Notes: generated by a model from the sequence alone, not told the origin. DNA of 64,000 nt from an uncultured Clostridia bacterium (GCA_947175335.1 CAMWMF010000005.1:1-64000), one strand, 5' to 3'; counted from the first letter of the stretch, positions 16,447 to 25,808 are shown. Translations and numbers: made by a program.

Positions 16447-17934
16447 TTAATGTATAGCCCTCTTTACCGCGTCGCGCCAACCGTCTATAAGGCACGCGCG
16501 GGTGTAGTCCGACATATTAGGCGCAAAAACGCTATCACCGCTTTGCGGCGAGGCAAGGAATTTGTCGTCGTAAACGCTTGTCGCCAAACCCGCAAGATAC
16601 GCCGCGCCGAGCGCAGTCGATTCCACTACCGCAGGGCGCACAACGTTATAGCCCGTTATATCCGCTGTGAACTGCATTAAAAAGTTATTGGCCGATGCGC
16701 CGCCGTCCACGGCAAGCCGCTTATCGCCATGAGGCGGACAGTCCTTTTCCATGGCGCAAAGCACGTCGTTTACCTGGTATGCAATGCTCTCTAACGCCGC
16801 ACGGATAAAGTGTTCCCTGTTGGTGCCGCGCGTTATGCCGGTAATCGTGCCGCGGGCGTACTGGTCCCAGTACGGAGCGCCCAAACCGACAAACGCAGGC
16901 ACTATATACATGCCCAAAGTATCGGGCACGCTCATCGCGTACTTTTCCGTTTCCGCCGCCGTGCGCACAAGCTGCATTTCGTCCCTTAACCATTGCACCA
17001 CCGCGCCGCCGACGAATACGCTGCCTTCCAAAGCGTACTGCGGAGTATTGTCGCGCATTGCCGCAAGCGTGGTTATTAAACCATGCTTGCTTTGCACCGC
17101 CTCGTCGCCTGTGTTCATAAGCAAAAAGCAGCCCGTGCCGAACGTGTTTTTAACGTCGCCGCGCGCAAAGCAACGCTGGCCGAACAACGCCGCCTGCTGG
17201 TCGCCCGCCACGCCCGCAATGGGGATTTTAGCGCCGAACACGCTTTCGTCCGTAAATCCGAAAATCCCGCTTGACGGCAATACGGTAGGCAGCATACAGC
17301 GCGGAATATCGAACAGCTTTAAAAGCTCGTCGTCCCATTTGAGCGTATGAATATTGAACAGCTGCGTGCGCGAAGCGTTGGTGTAGTCGGTGGCGAATAT
17401 CCGCCCCGCCGAAAGCTTCCACATAAGATATGTGTCCACCGTGCCGAACAAAAGCTCGCCCTTTTCGGCTTTTGCCCGCGCTCCGTCTACGATATCGAGT
17501 ATCCATCTTATCTTGGTCGCGGAAAAATATGCGTCTATAGGTAAGCCCGTCTTTTTATATATAATATCCTCATATCCCGCCGATTTAAGGTAGTCGCACA
17601 TATCGGCAGTACGCCTGCACTGCCACACTATAGCATTGTACACAGGCACCCCCGTGCGCTTGTCCCACACAATAGTCGTTTCACGCTGGTTGGTTATACC
17701 GATAGCCGCTATGTCCGCGCGGTTAATACCAAGCCGCGCAATAGCCTCCGACGCGGTAGCCGCGACGGACGAAAAAATTTCTACGGGGTCGTGTTCCACC
17801 CAGCCGTCGCGCGGATAGATTTGCGCGTACTCCGCCTGAGCGCGAGCTTTGATTTCCCCATTGCCGTCGAATATTATCGCGCGCGAGCTGGTAGTGCCTT
17901 GATCGAGCGCAAGTATGTACTTGTTTTTTGCCAT
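16447..17934 (-). CDS. glpK: Glycerol kinase
   Basis: A 495-residue FGGY-family kinase making glycerol-3-phosphate from glycerol and ATP. The N-terminal [15 protein letters not shown] phosphate loop, the substrate-binding [11 protein letters not shown] and ATKIRWILD segments, the [13 protein letters not shown] loop and the C-terminal [14 protein letters not shown] adenosine motif are all present, and the length is standard. No glpF or glpD gene is adjacent. The promoter is 33 bases upstream of the ATG. In low-GC Firmicutes the enzyme is often activated by HPr phosphorylation of a histidine; that site was not checked. Confidence 0.96.
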   Translation of the reverse strand: MAKNKYILALDQGTTSSRAIIFDGNGEIKARAQAEYAQIYPRDGWVEHDPVEIFSSVAATASEAIARLGINRADIAAIGITNQRETTIVWDKRTGVPVYNAIVWQCRRTADMCDYLKSAGYEDIIYKKTGLPIDAYFSATKIRWILDIVDGARAKAEKGELLFGTVDTYLMWKLSAGRIFATDYTNASRTQLFNIHTLKWDDELLKLFDIPRCMLPTVLPSSGIFGFTDESVFGAKIPIAGVAGDQQAALFGQRCFARGDVKNTFGTGCFLLMNTGDEAVQSKHGLITTLAAMRDNTPQYALEGSVFVGGAVVQWLRDEMQLVRTAAETEKYAMSVPDTLGMYIVPAFVGLGAPYWDQYARGTITGITRGTNREHFIRAALESIAYQVNDVLCAMEKDCPPHGDKRLAVDGGASANNFLMQFTADITGYNVVRPAVVESTALGAAYLAGLATSVYDDKFLASPQSGDSVFAPNMSDYTRACLIDGWRDAVKRAIH

Positions 17935-17966
17935 CGTCTTTTCCGCCGTAAAATAAATTATTATTC

Positions 17967-17995
17967 ATTGTATAACAATGCAATCGCTTTGTCAA
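17967..17995 (-). promoter_or_regulatory. Promoter of glpK
   Basis: On the minus strand TTGACA, a 17-bp spacer and TACAAT. The palindrome ATTGTTATACAAT overlaps the -10 box and could be an operator. Confidence 0.7.
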
Positions 17996-18020
17996 TACAG
18001 GATAACGACTTTTCTACAAT

Positions 18021-18168
18021 GCGGCGGGTCGCCTAGATCCCTCGACTGCGCTCGGGATGATGGGTGGGTGTTGGCTGTACTATTTAGGAAGGTCAAGCCT
18101 AATACCCATCATTTCGACCGCAGTGAGCGTAGCGAACGGAGCGGAGAAATCTAGGCGTAGCCGCACAA
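18021..18168. repeat. CCTAGATTTCTCCGC-type palindromic repeat
   Basis: A palindromic element of about 150 bp: the left arm GCGGGTCGCCTAGATCCCTC and right arm GAGAAATCTAGGCGTAGCCGC are near-complementary. Three other copies lie at 23620-23755, 37679-37826 and 53711-53856. Confidence 0.8.
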
Positions 18169-18189
18169 TCATTAATCCTCAACATTATT

Positions 18190-18224
18190 GATAATTCTTA
18201 ATTCTGCATTCTTAATTCTTAATT
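18190..18224 (-). repeat. Module A repeat, AATTCTTAATT variant
   Basis: A degenerate module A copy (AATTCTTAATTCTGCATTC pattern) directly beyond the terminator of the gene ending at 18253. Confidence 0.75.
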
Positions 18225-18250
18225 GAAAAAACCGCCCGCAGGCGGTTTAT
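18225..18250 (-). terminator. Terminator of the acidic zinc-ribbon gene
   Basis: The hairpin ACCGCC-CGCA-GGCGGT with a T run, nearly identical to the one at 11195-11220. Confidence 0.85.
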
Positions 18251-18252
18251 TG

Positions 18253-18753
18253 TTAGTCTTCGTCATCCTCGAATTCTTCGTCTTCCTCGTAGTCGTTAGG
18301 GTCGACGTTAAAGTCGAAGTCGTCGGGCTCGTCGGAAATGGTTTCTTCCATTTCGTCTTCCTCTTCCTCGTCCTCCTCGTCTTCCTCGAGGATTTCCTGC
18401 ATGCCGTCGGGAACTTCCTCCTCCTCGTCGTCGGCAAAAGGATCCCAGCTGTTGTTCTCCTCGTCGTCAGCATCGACCTCCTTGGATTCCTTTTCCTTTT
18501 CCTCGCGCTCTTTAAGGCACTCGAAGCACACTTCCTCGTCCTCGCCCAAAAGATTGACGTGGCAAACGGGACAAATGCGGTTATCCGTTTCGTCCTCCTC
18601 GTCGGGCAAAAGGAACGACGAATCGCCTATGCCCATCTCGGCCTTACACACGGGGCAAAGCTTTTCGCGCTTATCGATATAGTTGATTTCGCAACGCGGG
18701 CAAAGGATATAGACGGGGCGTTCGTCCTTGTTGTTCTTTTCGGCTTTTTTCAT
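18253..18753 (-). CDS. Acidic protein with paired zinc ribbons, function unknown
   Basis: A 166-residue protein. Four CxxC pairs are visible in the first half (CPRC at about 18-21, CPVC near 33, CPVC near 61, CFEC near 77), enough for two zinc ribbons. The second half is a highly acidic low-complexity tail of Glu and Asp. Such proteins often contact RNA polymerase, ribosomes or basic partners, but I do not recognise the family. A consensus promoter (18793-18821) and a strong terminator show it is a separate, probably well expressed gene. The divergent neighbour is veg. Confidence 0.75.
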   Translation of the reverse strand: MKKAEKNNKDERPVYILCPRCEINYIDKREKLCPVCKAEMGIGDSSFLLPDEEDETDNRICPVCHVNLLGEDEEVCFECLKEREEKEKESKEVDADDEENNSWDPFADDEEEEVPDGMQEILEEDEEDEEEEDEMEETISDEPDDFDFNVDPNDYEEDEEFEDDED

Positions 18754-18792
18754 AAACGTTTCTCCGTATAAGATTACCTGTAAATCGCACCT

Positions 18793-18821
18793 ATTATATG
18801 CGTTTTATCAGCGTTTGTAAA
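18793..18821 (-). promoter_or_regulatory. Promoter of the acidic zinc-ribbon gene
   Basis: On the minus strand TTTACA, a 17-bp spacer and TATAAT, about 40 bases before the ATG. Confidence 0.75.
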
Positions 18822-18944
18822 CTGTTTTAACGCCGTTTTGCAAAAAAATATTGTGGGAATTTTAAAAATCTTTGACGCGTATATTTTTTGAACGGCTTGG
18901 CAACAATCATTTACGTCAACTAATACAGATAATCGGAGGATATT

Positions 18945-19181
18945 ATGCGCCGTCGTGCCGTAAATATACAAGAAGTCAAACAAAAAATATCCGAGCTTCG
19001 CGGCAAGGATTTGTCGCTTGCCGTCAACAAAGGCAGGAACAAAATAACCAAGCTGCACGGACAGATAGAAGACCTGTTCCCGTCGGTGTTCACCTTTCGC
19101 GCAGCCGCGGGTGATTTAGTGTCCTTCTCCTACTCCGATATTATATGCGGCGATATAAAGATAGGTTATAGCAACGGCTAA
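18945..19181 (+). CDS. veg: Veg-family protein
   Basis: A 78-residue protein matching the Veg family (former DUF1021): GRNKITKLHGQIEDLFPSVF corresponds to the conserved GRKK-G-L-E-YPSVF pattern and VSFSYSDII to the FSYSD pattern. In Bacillus subtilis Veg is a small, highly expressed protein linked to biofilm matrix gene control. Length and fold agree. A GGAGG site precedes the ATG, a long hairpin terminator follows, and the gene stands alone. In many Firmicutes veg lies next to ksgA; here ksgA is about 3.5 kb away. Confidence 0.85.
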   Translation: MRRRAVNIQEVKQKISELRGKDLSLAVNKGRNKITKLHGQIEDLFPSVFTFRAAAGDLVSFSYSDIICGDIKIGYSNG

Positions 19182-19190
19182 ACCGAAACA

Positions 19191-19237
19191 AATACAAAAC
19201 CGATAGAACGTATACGCCGCCCTATCGGTTTTGTATT
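19191..19237 (+). terminator. Terminator of veg
   Basis: A 16-bp perfect stem (AATACAAAACCGATAG and its complement) with a 15-base loop and T-rich 3' side, 10 bases after the stop. Confidence 0.85.
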
Positions 19238-19284
19238 ATTTAAATAAGAGATAAGAAATAAGATCGAATAGATAAGAATGAAGG

Positions 19285-19358
19285 AAAAAGTTTTATTAAA
19301 TGAGGGCGGCTTCGCCGCAGTCCGTCATTATTCACTATTCACTATTATCTATTCACTA
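19285..19358 (+). repeat. Interspersed repeat, AATGAGGGCG core with ATTCACTATT tail
   Basis: It resembles the minus strand of 8638-8712 and the cores at 41246-41303 and 42955-43013. The tail has four ATTCACTATT-like units and abuts the malQ stop codon. Confidence 0.75.
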
Positions 19359-20801
19359 TTATAAGCGGTTATACTTGGCGAGCATGTCCTTTATCTTGCC
19401 CGCAAGCTGTTCCCAATCGGGATAGGAGCGCCATGCCCAGTTGCCGCCAAGCGTGGACGGGATGTTCATACGCGCCGAAGTGGGCAGATCCAAAAAGTCC
19501 TGCATGGGAATTATGACCGTATCGGCGGCCGACGAGAACAGTCTATCCACTATTTCGCCCGCTACGTTATCGCCGTAATAGCCGAGCGTGCGGCGCACCA
19601 AATCCTTTTCGCCGCCGTTAAGCGCCTCGAACCAGCCGCGAGTGGTATCGTTGTCGTGCGTGCCGGTATACGCCACACAATTTGTATTGTAGTTGGTGTA
19701 ATAAAAATCGTTGTGCGGATTGCCGTCGAATGCAAACTGCATAATCTTCATGCCGGGGTAGCCCGTTTCGCGCACAAGTTGACGCACGCAGTCGTGAAGC
19801 TCGCCCAAATCCTCTGCAATAATTGCGGGGTGGTTGAGCTTTTCGTTAATAACGTTGAACAGCGCCATGCCGGGGCCGGGCTTCCACTCGCCTACCTTGG
19901 CGTCGGTGCGGTCGGCGGGGATTACGTAGTAGTCGGCAAACGCGCGGAAGTGGTCGATACGCACGACGTCGTACAGCTTGAGCGCCATCGTCATGCGCAT
20001 AACCCACCAATCGTAATTGGTTTCGCGCATGTAATCCCAATCGTAAATGGGATTACCCCAAAGCTGACCGTCGGCCGAGAAGTAGTCGGGCGGCACGCCC
20101 GCAACCACCTTTTTGGACAGGTCTTCGTTGAGCAGGAACTGCTTGGGATTGCTCCACACCTCAACCGAATCGTGCGCGACGTAAATGGGCATGTCGCCGA
20201 CGATTTTCACGCCGTGCGCGTTGGCGTAGTTTTTGAGCGCAATCCACTGACGGAAAAACTCGTACTGCAAGAACTTGTGGAACTCCGCAGCATTGGCAAA
20301 CTTGCTCATAGAACCGGTACGGTGCATATACCGCGGCTCCCACGTGTACCAAGGCTGCATGTCGTGCGATTCTTTGAGCGCCATAAACAGCGCGTAGTCG
20401 TCCAGCCAGAACGCGTTTTCGGCCTTGAACGCTTCGTAATCGGCGGGCGGCGCTTTTTTGAACCGACGGAACGCCTTTTTAAGCGTGTCAAACCGCTCGT
20501 AGTAAATTTCGGCGTAGTCTATATGTTTAAGCTCGTACGTGGGCGCCTCTGTCTTTTTGAGCAAGCCCTCGTCGATGAGCGTATCGAGATCTATAAAGTA
20601 CGGATTGCCCGCAATCGCGCTGGGCGACTGGTACGGCGAATCACCGTACGACGTGGGGCACAGCGGCAAAACCTGCCACAGCGTCAAACCCGACTTTTCC
20701 ATAAAGTCGACAAACTCGTATGCCGACTTGCCGAACGAGCCTATTCCGCGCTCGTTGGGCAGCGACGATATGTGCATTAAAACACCCGCTTTTCTTTCCA
20801 A
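19359..20801 (-). CDS. malQ: 4-alpha-glucanotransferase (amylomaltase)
   Basis: A 480-residue GH77 enzyme that transfers glucan chains between maltodextrins. The N-terminal RKAGVLMHISSLPNERGIGSFG, GDSPYQSPSAIAGNPYFIDL, DMPIYVAHDSVEVW, RIDHFRAF (nucleophile aspartate) and IIAEDLG (acid/base glutamate) segments are standard, as is TGTHDNDTTRGW. The start is TTG at 20801 with AAGGTG 5 bases upstream, which restores the full N-terminus. It has its own promoter. With the GH13 enzyme at 33.5 kb it points to use of starch or glycogen breakdown products. Confidence 0.95.
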   Translation of the reverse strand: MERKAGVLMHISSLPNERGIGSFGKSAYEFVDFMEKSGLTLWQVLPLCPTSYGDSPYQSPSAIAGNPYFIDLDTLIDEGLLKKTEAPTYELKHIDYAEIYYERFDTLKKAFRRFKKAPPADYEAFKAENAFWLDDYALFMALKESHDMQPWYTWEPRYMHRTGSMSKFANAAEFHKFLQYEFFRQWIALKNYANAHGVKIVGDMPIYVAHDSVEVWSNPKQFLLNEDLSKKVVAGVPPDYFSADGQLWGNPIYDWDYMRETNYDWWVMRMTMALKLYDVVRIDHFRAFADYYVIPADRTDAKVGEWKPGPGMALFNVINEKLNHPAIIAEDLGELHDCVRQLVRETGYPGMKIMQFAFDGNPHNDFYYTNYNTNCVAYTGTHDNDTTRGWFEALNGGEKDLVRRTLGYYGDNVAGEIVDRLFSSAADTVIIPMQDFLDLPTSARMNIPSTLGGNWAWRSYPDWEQLAGKIKDMLAKYNRL

Positions 20802-20838
20802 AATACACCTTCCATTATCTAATAGTATTTGCGGTATA

Positions 20839-20867
20839 AGTATAGCACAATCATATAAAGATTACAA
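20839..20867 (-). promoter_or_regulatory. Promoter of malQ
   Basis: On the minus strand TTGTAA, a 17-bp spacer and TATACT. Confidence 0.7.
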
Positions 20868-20900
20868 TATGTTTGAAAAAATTTCTTTTGACAAATAAAT

Positions 20901-20980
20901 AGGATGAGATCCTTCGCTACGCTCAGGATGACAAAAGTAGTTTTCTTGTCATTCCGAGCAACGTGAGGAATCTCATCCTT
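20901..20980. repeat. GAGATTCCTCGC-type palindromic repeat
   Basis: An 80-bp palindrome whose arms GGATGAGATCCTTCGCTACG and CGTGAGGAATCTCATCC pair, with a short AAAAGTAGTTTTC centre. Related copies lie at 11109-11157 and 55972-56080. Confidence 0.8.
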
Positions 20981-20984
20981 ATTT

Positions 20985-21019
20985 TATAATTCTTCATTCT
21001 GCATTCTTAATTCTTAATT
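20985..21019 (-). repeat. Module A repeat, AATTCTTAATT variant
   Basis: A degenerate module A copy between the palindromic repeat and the pckA terminator, in pckA-sense orientation. Confidence 0.75.
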
Positions 21020-21046
21020 AAAAAACCGCCCTCGGGCGGTTTTTTG
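21019..21046 (-). terminator. Terminator of pckA
   Basis: The stem AAAACCGCCC/GGGCGGTTTT with A and T runs, 4 bases after the stop codon. Confidence 0.9.
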
Positions 21047-21049
21047 TTA

Positions 21050-22627
21050 CTAAGCTTTGGGTCCTGCCGCGACGATAGCCGCGTCAAGGTTGTACTTTTT
21101 GATGTTCTCGGCAAAGTCGTGCGCAAGCTTCTTTGCAAGGCGGTCGTACTCGGCTTTGTCCTTCCACACGTTTTTGGGATTGAGGATATTGCTTTCCACG
21201 TTCGGGCAGGTCTTGGGGATCGCAAGTCCGAAGAAGGGTTCAACCTCGTACTCGACGTCGGCAAGCGTGCCGTCAAGCGCGGCGGTGACGATTGCGCGGG
21301 TCGCGGGCAGGCTCATGCGCTTGCCTACGCCGTACGCGCCGCCCGTCCAGCCGGTGTTGATAAGGTACACGTCCGAGCCGTGCTTTTCTATCTTTTCGCC
21401 CAACAGCTTGGCGTACTCTGACGACGGCAACGGCATGAACGGTGCGCCGAAGCAGGTCGAGAAAGTGCTGACAGGGTCGGTTATTCCGCGCTCGGTGCCC
21501 GCCACCTTGCTGGTGTAGCCGGACACAAAGTAAAACATTGCCTGTTCCTTGGTGAGCTTAGCCACAGGCGGAAGTACGCCGAACGCGTCCGCCGTGAGGA
21601 ATATAACCGTTTTGGGGTGCTTGCCTACCGACGGCACTACCTTGTTGGGAATAAAGTCTATCGGATAGGATACACGCGTATTTTCGGTAAGCGAACGGTT
21701 CTTATAATCGGGCTGACGGGTTTCGGGGTCGATAACCACGTTTTCCACAAGCGCGCCGAAGCGGATTGCGCCGTAAATTTCGGGCTCGTGTTCCTTGCTC
21801 AAGTCGATGCACTTGGCGTAGCAGCCGCCCTCGATATTGAATATGCCGTCGTCAGACCAGCCGTGCTCGTCGTCGCCGATAAGTCCGCGCTTAGGGTCTG
21901 CGGACAGCGTGGTCTTGCCGGTACCCGAAAGACCGAAGAACAACGCGGTATCGCCGCTGCCGTCAAGCGCCATGTTCGCCGAGCAGTGCATGCCCAACAC
22001 GCCCTTTTGCGGCAACAGGTAGTTCATAAGACTGAACACCGATTTCTTCATCTCGCCCGCATACTTGGAGCCGACGACGAGAATTATCTTTTTGTTAAGG
22101 CAAAGCAGTATAGCCGCTTCGCTGTTGGTGCCGCACTCCTTGGGGTCGAGCTTGAGCCCGGGCACAGCGATAAGCGTGTAGTCCTCTTTAAAGACGTCAA
22201 GCTCTTTTTCCGTAGGACGGATGAGCATGTTGTTCATAAACAGATTTTCGGACGCGTACTCGTTTATTACGCGCACCGCCACGCGGTACTTGGGGTCTGC
22301 GCCGGCAAAGCCGTCAAACAAGTAAACGTTTTTGCCGGACAAGTACTCGCCCACCTTTTTGTAAATAAGCTCGAATTTATCGAGCGGGAACTTTTTGTTT
22401 TCCGTGCCCCAACCGATTTTTTCGGATACACCCGCCTCGTCCACTATAAAGCGGTCTTTGGGCGAACGGCCGGTGTACGCGCCCGTTTCCACAAGCAACG
22501 CACCCGTGTCCATAAGCTGACACGGCTCGGTGGCAAGCGCCTCCTCGGTGAGTACCGCGGGAGCAAGATTGCGAGCTACTTTTTTAGGGTTTTTAATCCC
22601 GTACTTTTCAATTCCGAAGGTTTGCAT
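21050..22627 (-). CDS. pckA: Phosphoenolpyruvate carboxykinase (ATP)
   Basis: A 525-residue ATP-type enzyme interconverting oxaloacetate plus ATP and PEP plus CO2 plus ADP. Visible sites are the TGAYTGRSPKDRF segment near 50, GLSGTGKTTLSADP (P-loop) near 238, IGDDEHGWSDDG (metal-binding) near 258, the ENTRVSYPIDFIPN stretch and INTGWTGGAYGVGKRM. Length is typical. I start at ATG 22627 because AAGGAG lies just upstream, although the frame extends to 22654. In fermentative Clostridia the enzyme often runs toward oxaloacetate with ATP gain; that direction is inference. Confidence 0.96.
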   Translation of the reverse strand: MQTFGIEKYGIKNPKKVARNLAPAVLTEEALATEPCQLMDTGALLVETGAYTGRSPKDRFIVDEAGVSEKIGWGTENKKFPLDKFELIYKKVGEYLSGKNVYLFDGFAGADPKYRVAVRVINEYASENLFMNNMLIRPTEKELDVFKEDYTLIAVPGLKLDPKECGTNSEAAILLCLNKKIILVVGSKYAGEMKKSVFSLMNYLLPQKGVLGMHCSANMALDGSGDTALFFGLSGTGKTTLSADPKRGLIGDDEHGWSDDGIFNIEGGCYAKCIDLSKEHEPEIYGAIRFGALVENVVIDPETRQPDYKNRSLTENTRVSYPIDFIPNKVVPSVGKHPKTVIFLTADAFGVLPPVAKLTKEQAMFYFVSGYTSKVAGTERGITDPVSTFSTCFGAPFMPLPSSEYAKLLGEKIEKHGSDVYLINTGWTGGAYGVGKRMSLPATRAIVTAALDGTLADVEYEVEPFFGLAIPKTCPNVESNILNPKNVWKDKAEYDRLAKKLAHDFAENIKKYNLDAAIVAAGPKA

Positions 22628-22680
22628 ATATACTCCTTTGCGCTTACCGCGCATAAATTGTTGACAAATTATTATGTGTG

Positions 22681-23508
22681 TTATTCGATAGCTGCCGTAG
22701 GCACTCTGCCGAGCGCCTCGCCGAGTAAGCGAATATTAACCGCGCCAAGCTCTTCCGCGCGCGCAGTGGCGGCAAAGCCGAGCTTATCTAATGCGGCAAT
22801 TACGTCCTGTTTATTTATGCCCGCCGTAGTGAGATTGTTTACAAGCGTTTTACGTTTTTGCGTAAAGCATATCTTTATGAACGCATCCAGCTCATCGGAA
22901 AGCACGGCGCCCTCTATGCGGTCGAGCCGAATAAGCGTGCTGTCCACCTCGGGCATGGGCGTAAAATCCCACGACTTGATATCCCGAACTTTGCGGGGCA
23001 CGGCAACCGCCTGCACCGACGCCGAAAGCGCGCCGAAATCGCTGCCGTCAGTTGCGCAAATTCTGTCCGCTACTTCCTTTTGCACAAGGCAGGTTATAGA
23101 CCCGCACATAGTCGACTTTAAAAACAGAAATATAAGCGGCGTGGTTATATAGTATGGAAGATTGGCTATTACGATATACGGTTCGCCTATCAGCATATCC
23201 ACCGTTTCTATACCGAGCTCCAACACGTTGTTGCTGAACAGCCGTACGTTTTCAAACTCGCCGAGAGTTTCGCTGAGTATAGGGAACAGCGTTTCGTCAA
23301 TCTCAAACGCGCAAAGCGCCGAGGCGCGCCCCGCAATGGCGCGCGAAAGACTTCCGCCACCCGCGCCGATTTCCACAACACATTTGCCGTCGGCGCCACC
23401 CGCCTCGGCTATCTCGTCAAGAAGGTCGTCGTCAAAAATGAAATTTTGCCCCAACGCCTTTTTGTACTTGAATTTATGCTTAGTTAAAATTTGCTCGATA
23501 TCGACCAT
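22681..23508 (-). CDS. ksgA: 16S rRNA dimethyladenosine transferase
   Basis: A 275-residue SAM-dependent enzyme that dimethylates two adjacent adenosines in helix 45 of 16S rRNA during small-subunit maturation. Motifs are ALGQNFIFDDDLL at about 19-31, VEIGAGGGSLSRAI (SAM loop), and IANLPYYITTPLI with the catalytic NLPY. The C-terminal helical domain is present. Promoter TTGCAT-17-TATAAT lies just upstream with a short leader lacking a strong ribosome binding site. The pckA gene follows after 53 bases on the same strand with its own ribosome binding site. Confidence 0.94.
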   Translation of the reverse strand: MVDIEQILTKHKFKYKKALGQNFIFDDDLLDEIAEAGGADGKCVVEIGAGGGSLSRAIAGRASALCAFEIDETLFPILSETLGEFENVRLFSNNVLELGIETVDMLIGEPYIVIANLPYYITTPLIFLFLKSTMCGSITCLVQKEVADRICATDGSDFGALSASVQAVAVPRKVRDIKSWDFTPMPEVDSTLIRLDRIEGAVLSDELDAFIKICFTQKRKTLVNNLTTAGINKQDVIAALDKLGFAATARAEELGAVNIRLLGEALGRVPTAAIE

Positions 23509-23522
23509 AATTCCACGTATAT

Positions 23523-23551
23523 ATTATAGCATGCTCCTTTAAAAAATGCAA
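23523..23551 (-). promoter_or_regulatory. Promoter of ksgA
   Basis: On the minus strand TTGCAT, a 17-bp spacer and TATAAT; the -10 ends about 14 bases before the ATG, so the leader is very short. Confidence 0.7.
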
Positions 23552-23559
23552 GCGTCTTT

Positions 23560-23812
23560 TTAATTCGGAATTCGGAATTATGAATTCGGAATTTAGGAAA
23601 AAATTTTATTATATTAATTGTGCGGCTACGCCTAGATTTCTCCGCTTCGGTCGAAATGATGGGAATTTAAAGTTTACTATTCTATATAAAGAATAGCAAT
23701 GTTCATACTCCCATCACCCCGAGCAACGCCGAGGGGTCTAGGCGACCCGCCGCATAGTGGCGTTTCTATTATCCATTTTTAATTCTTAATTCTGCATTCT
23801 TAATTCTTAATT
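23560..23812. repeat. Composite repeat: module A - CCTAGATTTC palindrome - module A
   Basis: Module A at 23560-23594 and the AATTCTTAATT variant at 23780-23812 are in opposite orientation and flank the palindrome at 23620-23755. The layout resembles a miniature inverted-repeat element. The right module covers the last codons and stop of the gene at 23800. Confidence 0.75.
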
Positions 23813-24843
23813 ATCTTCTCCGCCCACTCGCGCGTTTCGTCGTAGCAATCGTATAAGCACTCTTGCAAAAGCTCGTCGGAGAGCAATCCGCGTTTATACA
23901 TAGCTTCTACAACGCGCTTGCGGCAGCACGCGCACAGCCCCGTGTACGCGTACATGTACGCGTCAGTAGGAAATACCGTATCTTCGTCGTACGCAATATC
24001 CATAGCTACCGAGTGCCAATCGCCTTCCCTATCGGTGTTGTCGTACTTTTTCATTTTGCGCAAAATTTTCTTTACGTTACACTTTTTATCGCGTTTGCGC
24101 TTCCTACGCTTTTTAATCTTTTCGCGGAGTTTTGCGATTTTTTTCTTTTCGGCTTCGGAGGGTACGTATACGGGCGCTTCGTATTCCACAACGTTTTCTA
24201 TATAATAAGCAATATTTCCGTCGCCGTCCTCGGCGGCTTTTAAATCGGCGATATAACCGTTTTTGCCGTACTTTTCGTCGCAATACCAAACGAATGATTC
24301 AAAATCTTCGCCGTCGTACTCGGTCGTTTTGCGGAGCAACCCGCCTATGTCGGCGGCGATTTTTATAAGCGCGTCCGTATCGCCCGCTTCCATACATTTT
24401 ATACAAACATGCTCCAACCACTGCCTATGGTAATCGACTTCGAAAGGCTGCGGCTTTTTGTCGGCAAGGCAATCGAGCAGCTGACTGTATATCTCGCCTA
24501 TCAAGTCCTTTGCGGGCGCATAACCGTCCTTGGCAAACTCCAACACCAAATCGAAAAGATGTTCAAACCACCAAGCGTTGTCGTTCCAACACAAAACCTC
24601 GCGCAGCTTGTGCTGTACGCGTGAAAAGAAGTATTCGTCGTCGTTAAAGCAGGACACAAGCTTATACGTGTACCACGCGCGCGTGCCCTCGCACTGACCG
24701 TCGTACGCGTAGTCGTTAAGGCATCCGTTAAGCACAGCCTCGCGGTAAGGTTCTTTGTTTTCGCATCCTTCGAGGAAAAGTATACACCTACCCAACCCCG
24801 CTTTCAACGCTCTGTTAAATTGCTCTACCGTCATATCTTTCAT
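23800..24843 (-). CDS. Conserved-looking cytoplasmic protein, function unknown
   Basis: A 347-residue protein with no domain I recognise. It is mostly helical, Cys- and Trp-rich (for example CNDYAYDGQCEG changed by context, NDNAWWFEHLFDLVLEFA), and has a basic patch KLREKIKKRRKRKRDKK near residues 240-258 that could contact nucleic acid. The N- and C-terminal parts resemble helical repeat proteins of the HEAT type, but only loosely. The final codons IIKN and the stop lie inside a module A variant, as seen at several other genes here. The ATG is preceded by only a weak ribosome binding site. Confidence 0.65.
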   Translation of the reverse strand: MKDMTVEQFNRALKAGLGRCILFLEGCENKEPYREAVLNGCLNDYAYDGQCEGTRAWYTYKLVSCFNDDEYFFSRVQHKLREVLCWNDNAWWFEHLFDLVLEFAKDGYAPAKDLIGEIYSQLLDCLADKKPQPFEVDYHRQWLEHVCIKCMEAGDTDALIKIAADIGGLLRKTTEYDGEDFESFVWYCDEKYGKNGYIADLKAAEDGDGNIAYYIENVVEYEAPVYVPSEAEKKKIAKLREKIKKRRKRKRDKKCNVKKILRKMKKYDNTDREGDWHSVAMDIAYDEDTVFPTDAYMYAYTGLCACCRKRVVEAMYKRGLLSDELLQECLYDCYDETREWAEKIIKN

Positions 24844-24952
24844 ACCGATATTCTAACATTAATAATACGCAAAATCAACCCGCCGACATTAAAGGCACAT
24901 TAAAATTTGATTAAAAGTAAAAATAGCCGATACTTTTCTTTATCTTTTATGC

Positions 24953-24958
24953 TACAAT
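24953..24958 (+). promoter_or_regulatory. -10 box placing the start site at the ATG (possible leaderless mRNA)
   Basis: TACAAT ends 6 bases before the ATG at 24965 and no ribosome binding site is present. The -35 region is poor (ATACTT), so the call is tentative. Confidence 0.4.
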
Positions 24959-24964
24959 GCAAGT

Positions 24965-25747
24965 ATGAACAAAAAGAGCTTGTTATCATTACTTCTGTTC
25001 GCAGCGTCGACTGTGGTGAGCTTTGCGACGGTACATATAATGGGGCTGCTGACATCCGACAAGTGGGTTGGCGTGTCGACCGCAATACCTATGTTTATAT
25101 TCATGTTTATCGTGCTGTTGATAATAAGCAAAATGATAGAAAAATTTGCAAAACCGGCGCGGTACGTTACGCTTGCGGTAAACGCTATCGCCGACGGAAT
25201 GGCAATAAGCAGCCTGTTTATGCACTTTGGCAGATTCCCCGCAATTTGGCAAACCGCACTGTCCGCGGCGGGACTTATAGGCCTGTTCGCACTATACTTG
25301 GCAATAACGTACATTCCGTTTGCACGCAAGCATTACGTAATAAGCATGACAATCTACGCACTGATGATTATCGGCGCGATATCGGCATGGTGCGGCACCG
25401 CGACCCAAGCGACAAAAGCAATGTCGGTGCTGACAATACTGTACTTGATAATCTTTGTCGCGTTTTTTATCCCGCTTGCCGACGATGCGCACTGCGCCGA
25501 GGAACACATAAAGACGGTTACGTACTTCTCGTTTGCAGGACTGATTGTCGCCGTAATAGTATTGGCAATAATGTCCGACGGCGGCGACCTTCCCCTCGAC
25601 GGACTTGCCTGCGTAGACGGAAGCGGCTCGTCTAAAAAGCGCAATCCTTACGCATACGCGCCTTACGATTACGCCGCGTTCGCCGCGATGACAAGTGTAA
25701 CCAACCCAAAATACAGCGACCGTCCGCCTTTCCCGCCGCAATTATAA
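24965..25747 (+). CDS. Multi-pass membrane protein, function unknown
   Basis: A 260-residue protein with about seven hydrophobic helices across residues 5-215, short loops, and a Tyr/Pro-rich soluble C-terminus (KKRNPYAYAPYDYAAF to PPFPPQL). The first helix could also be a signal. No catalytic or transport motif is evident. The start is the ATG at 24965, which has no ribosome binding site; a TACAAT box lies where it would start the mRNA at this ATG. It is divergent from the gene at 23800-24843 and followed by the tRNA-Thr locus. Confidence 0.7.
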   Translation: MNKKSLLSLLLFAASTVVSFATVHIMGLLTSDKWVGVSTAIPMFIFMFIVLLIISKMIEKFAKPARYVTLAVNAIADGMAISSLFMHFGRFPAIWQTALSAAGLIGLFALYLAITYIPFARKHYVISMTIYALMIIGAISAWCGTATQATKAMSVLTILYLIIFVAFFIPLADDAHCAEEHIKTVTYFSFAGLIVAVIVLAIMSDGGDLPLDGLACVDGSGSSKKRNPYAYAPYDYAAFAAMTSVTNPKYSDRPPFPPQL

Positions 25748-25808
25748 GTAAAGCCGTATAATCTTAATATAAAAATCAATAAATCGAATAAAACCCGCAC
25801 TCAAACAT

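Noticed and set aside
21617..23152. Long plus-strand open frame opposite pckA and ksgA (511 codons)
   Set aside because: The minus-strand genes are unmistakable enzymes; the antisense frame has no recognisable domain. It stays open because the real genes rarely use codons whose complement is a stop.
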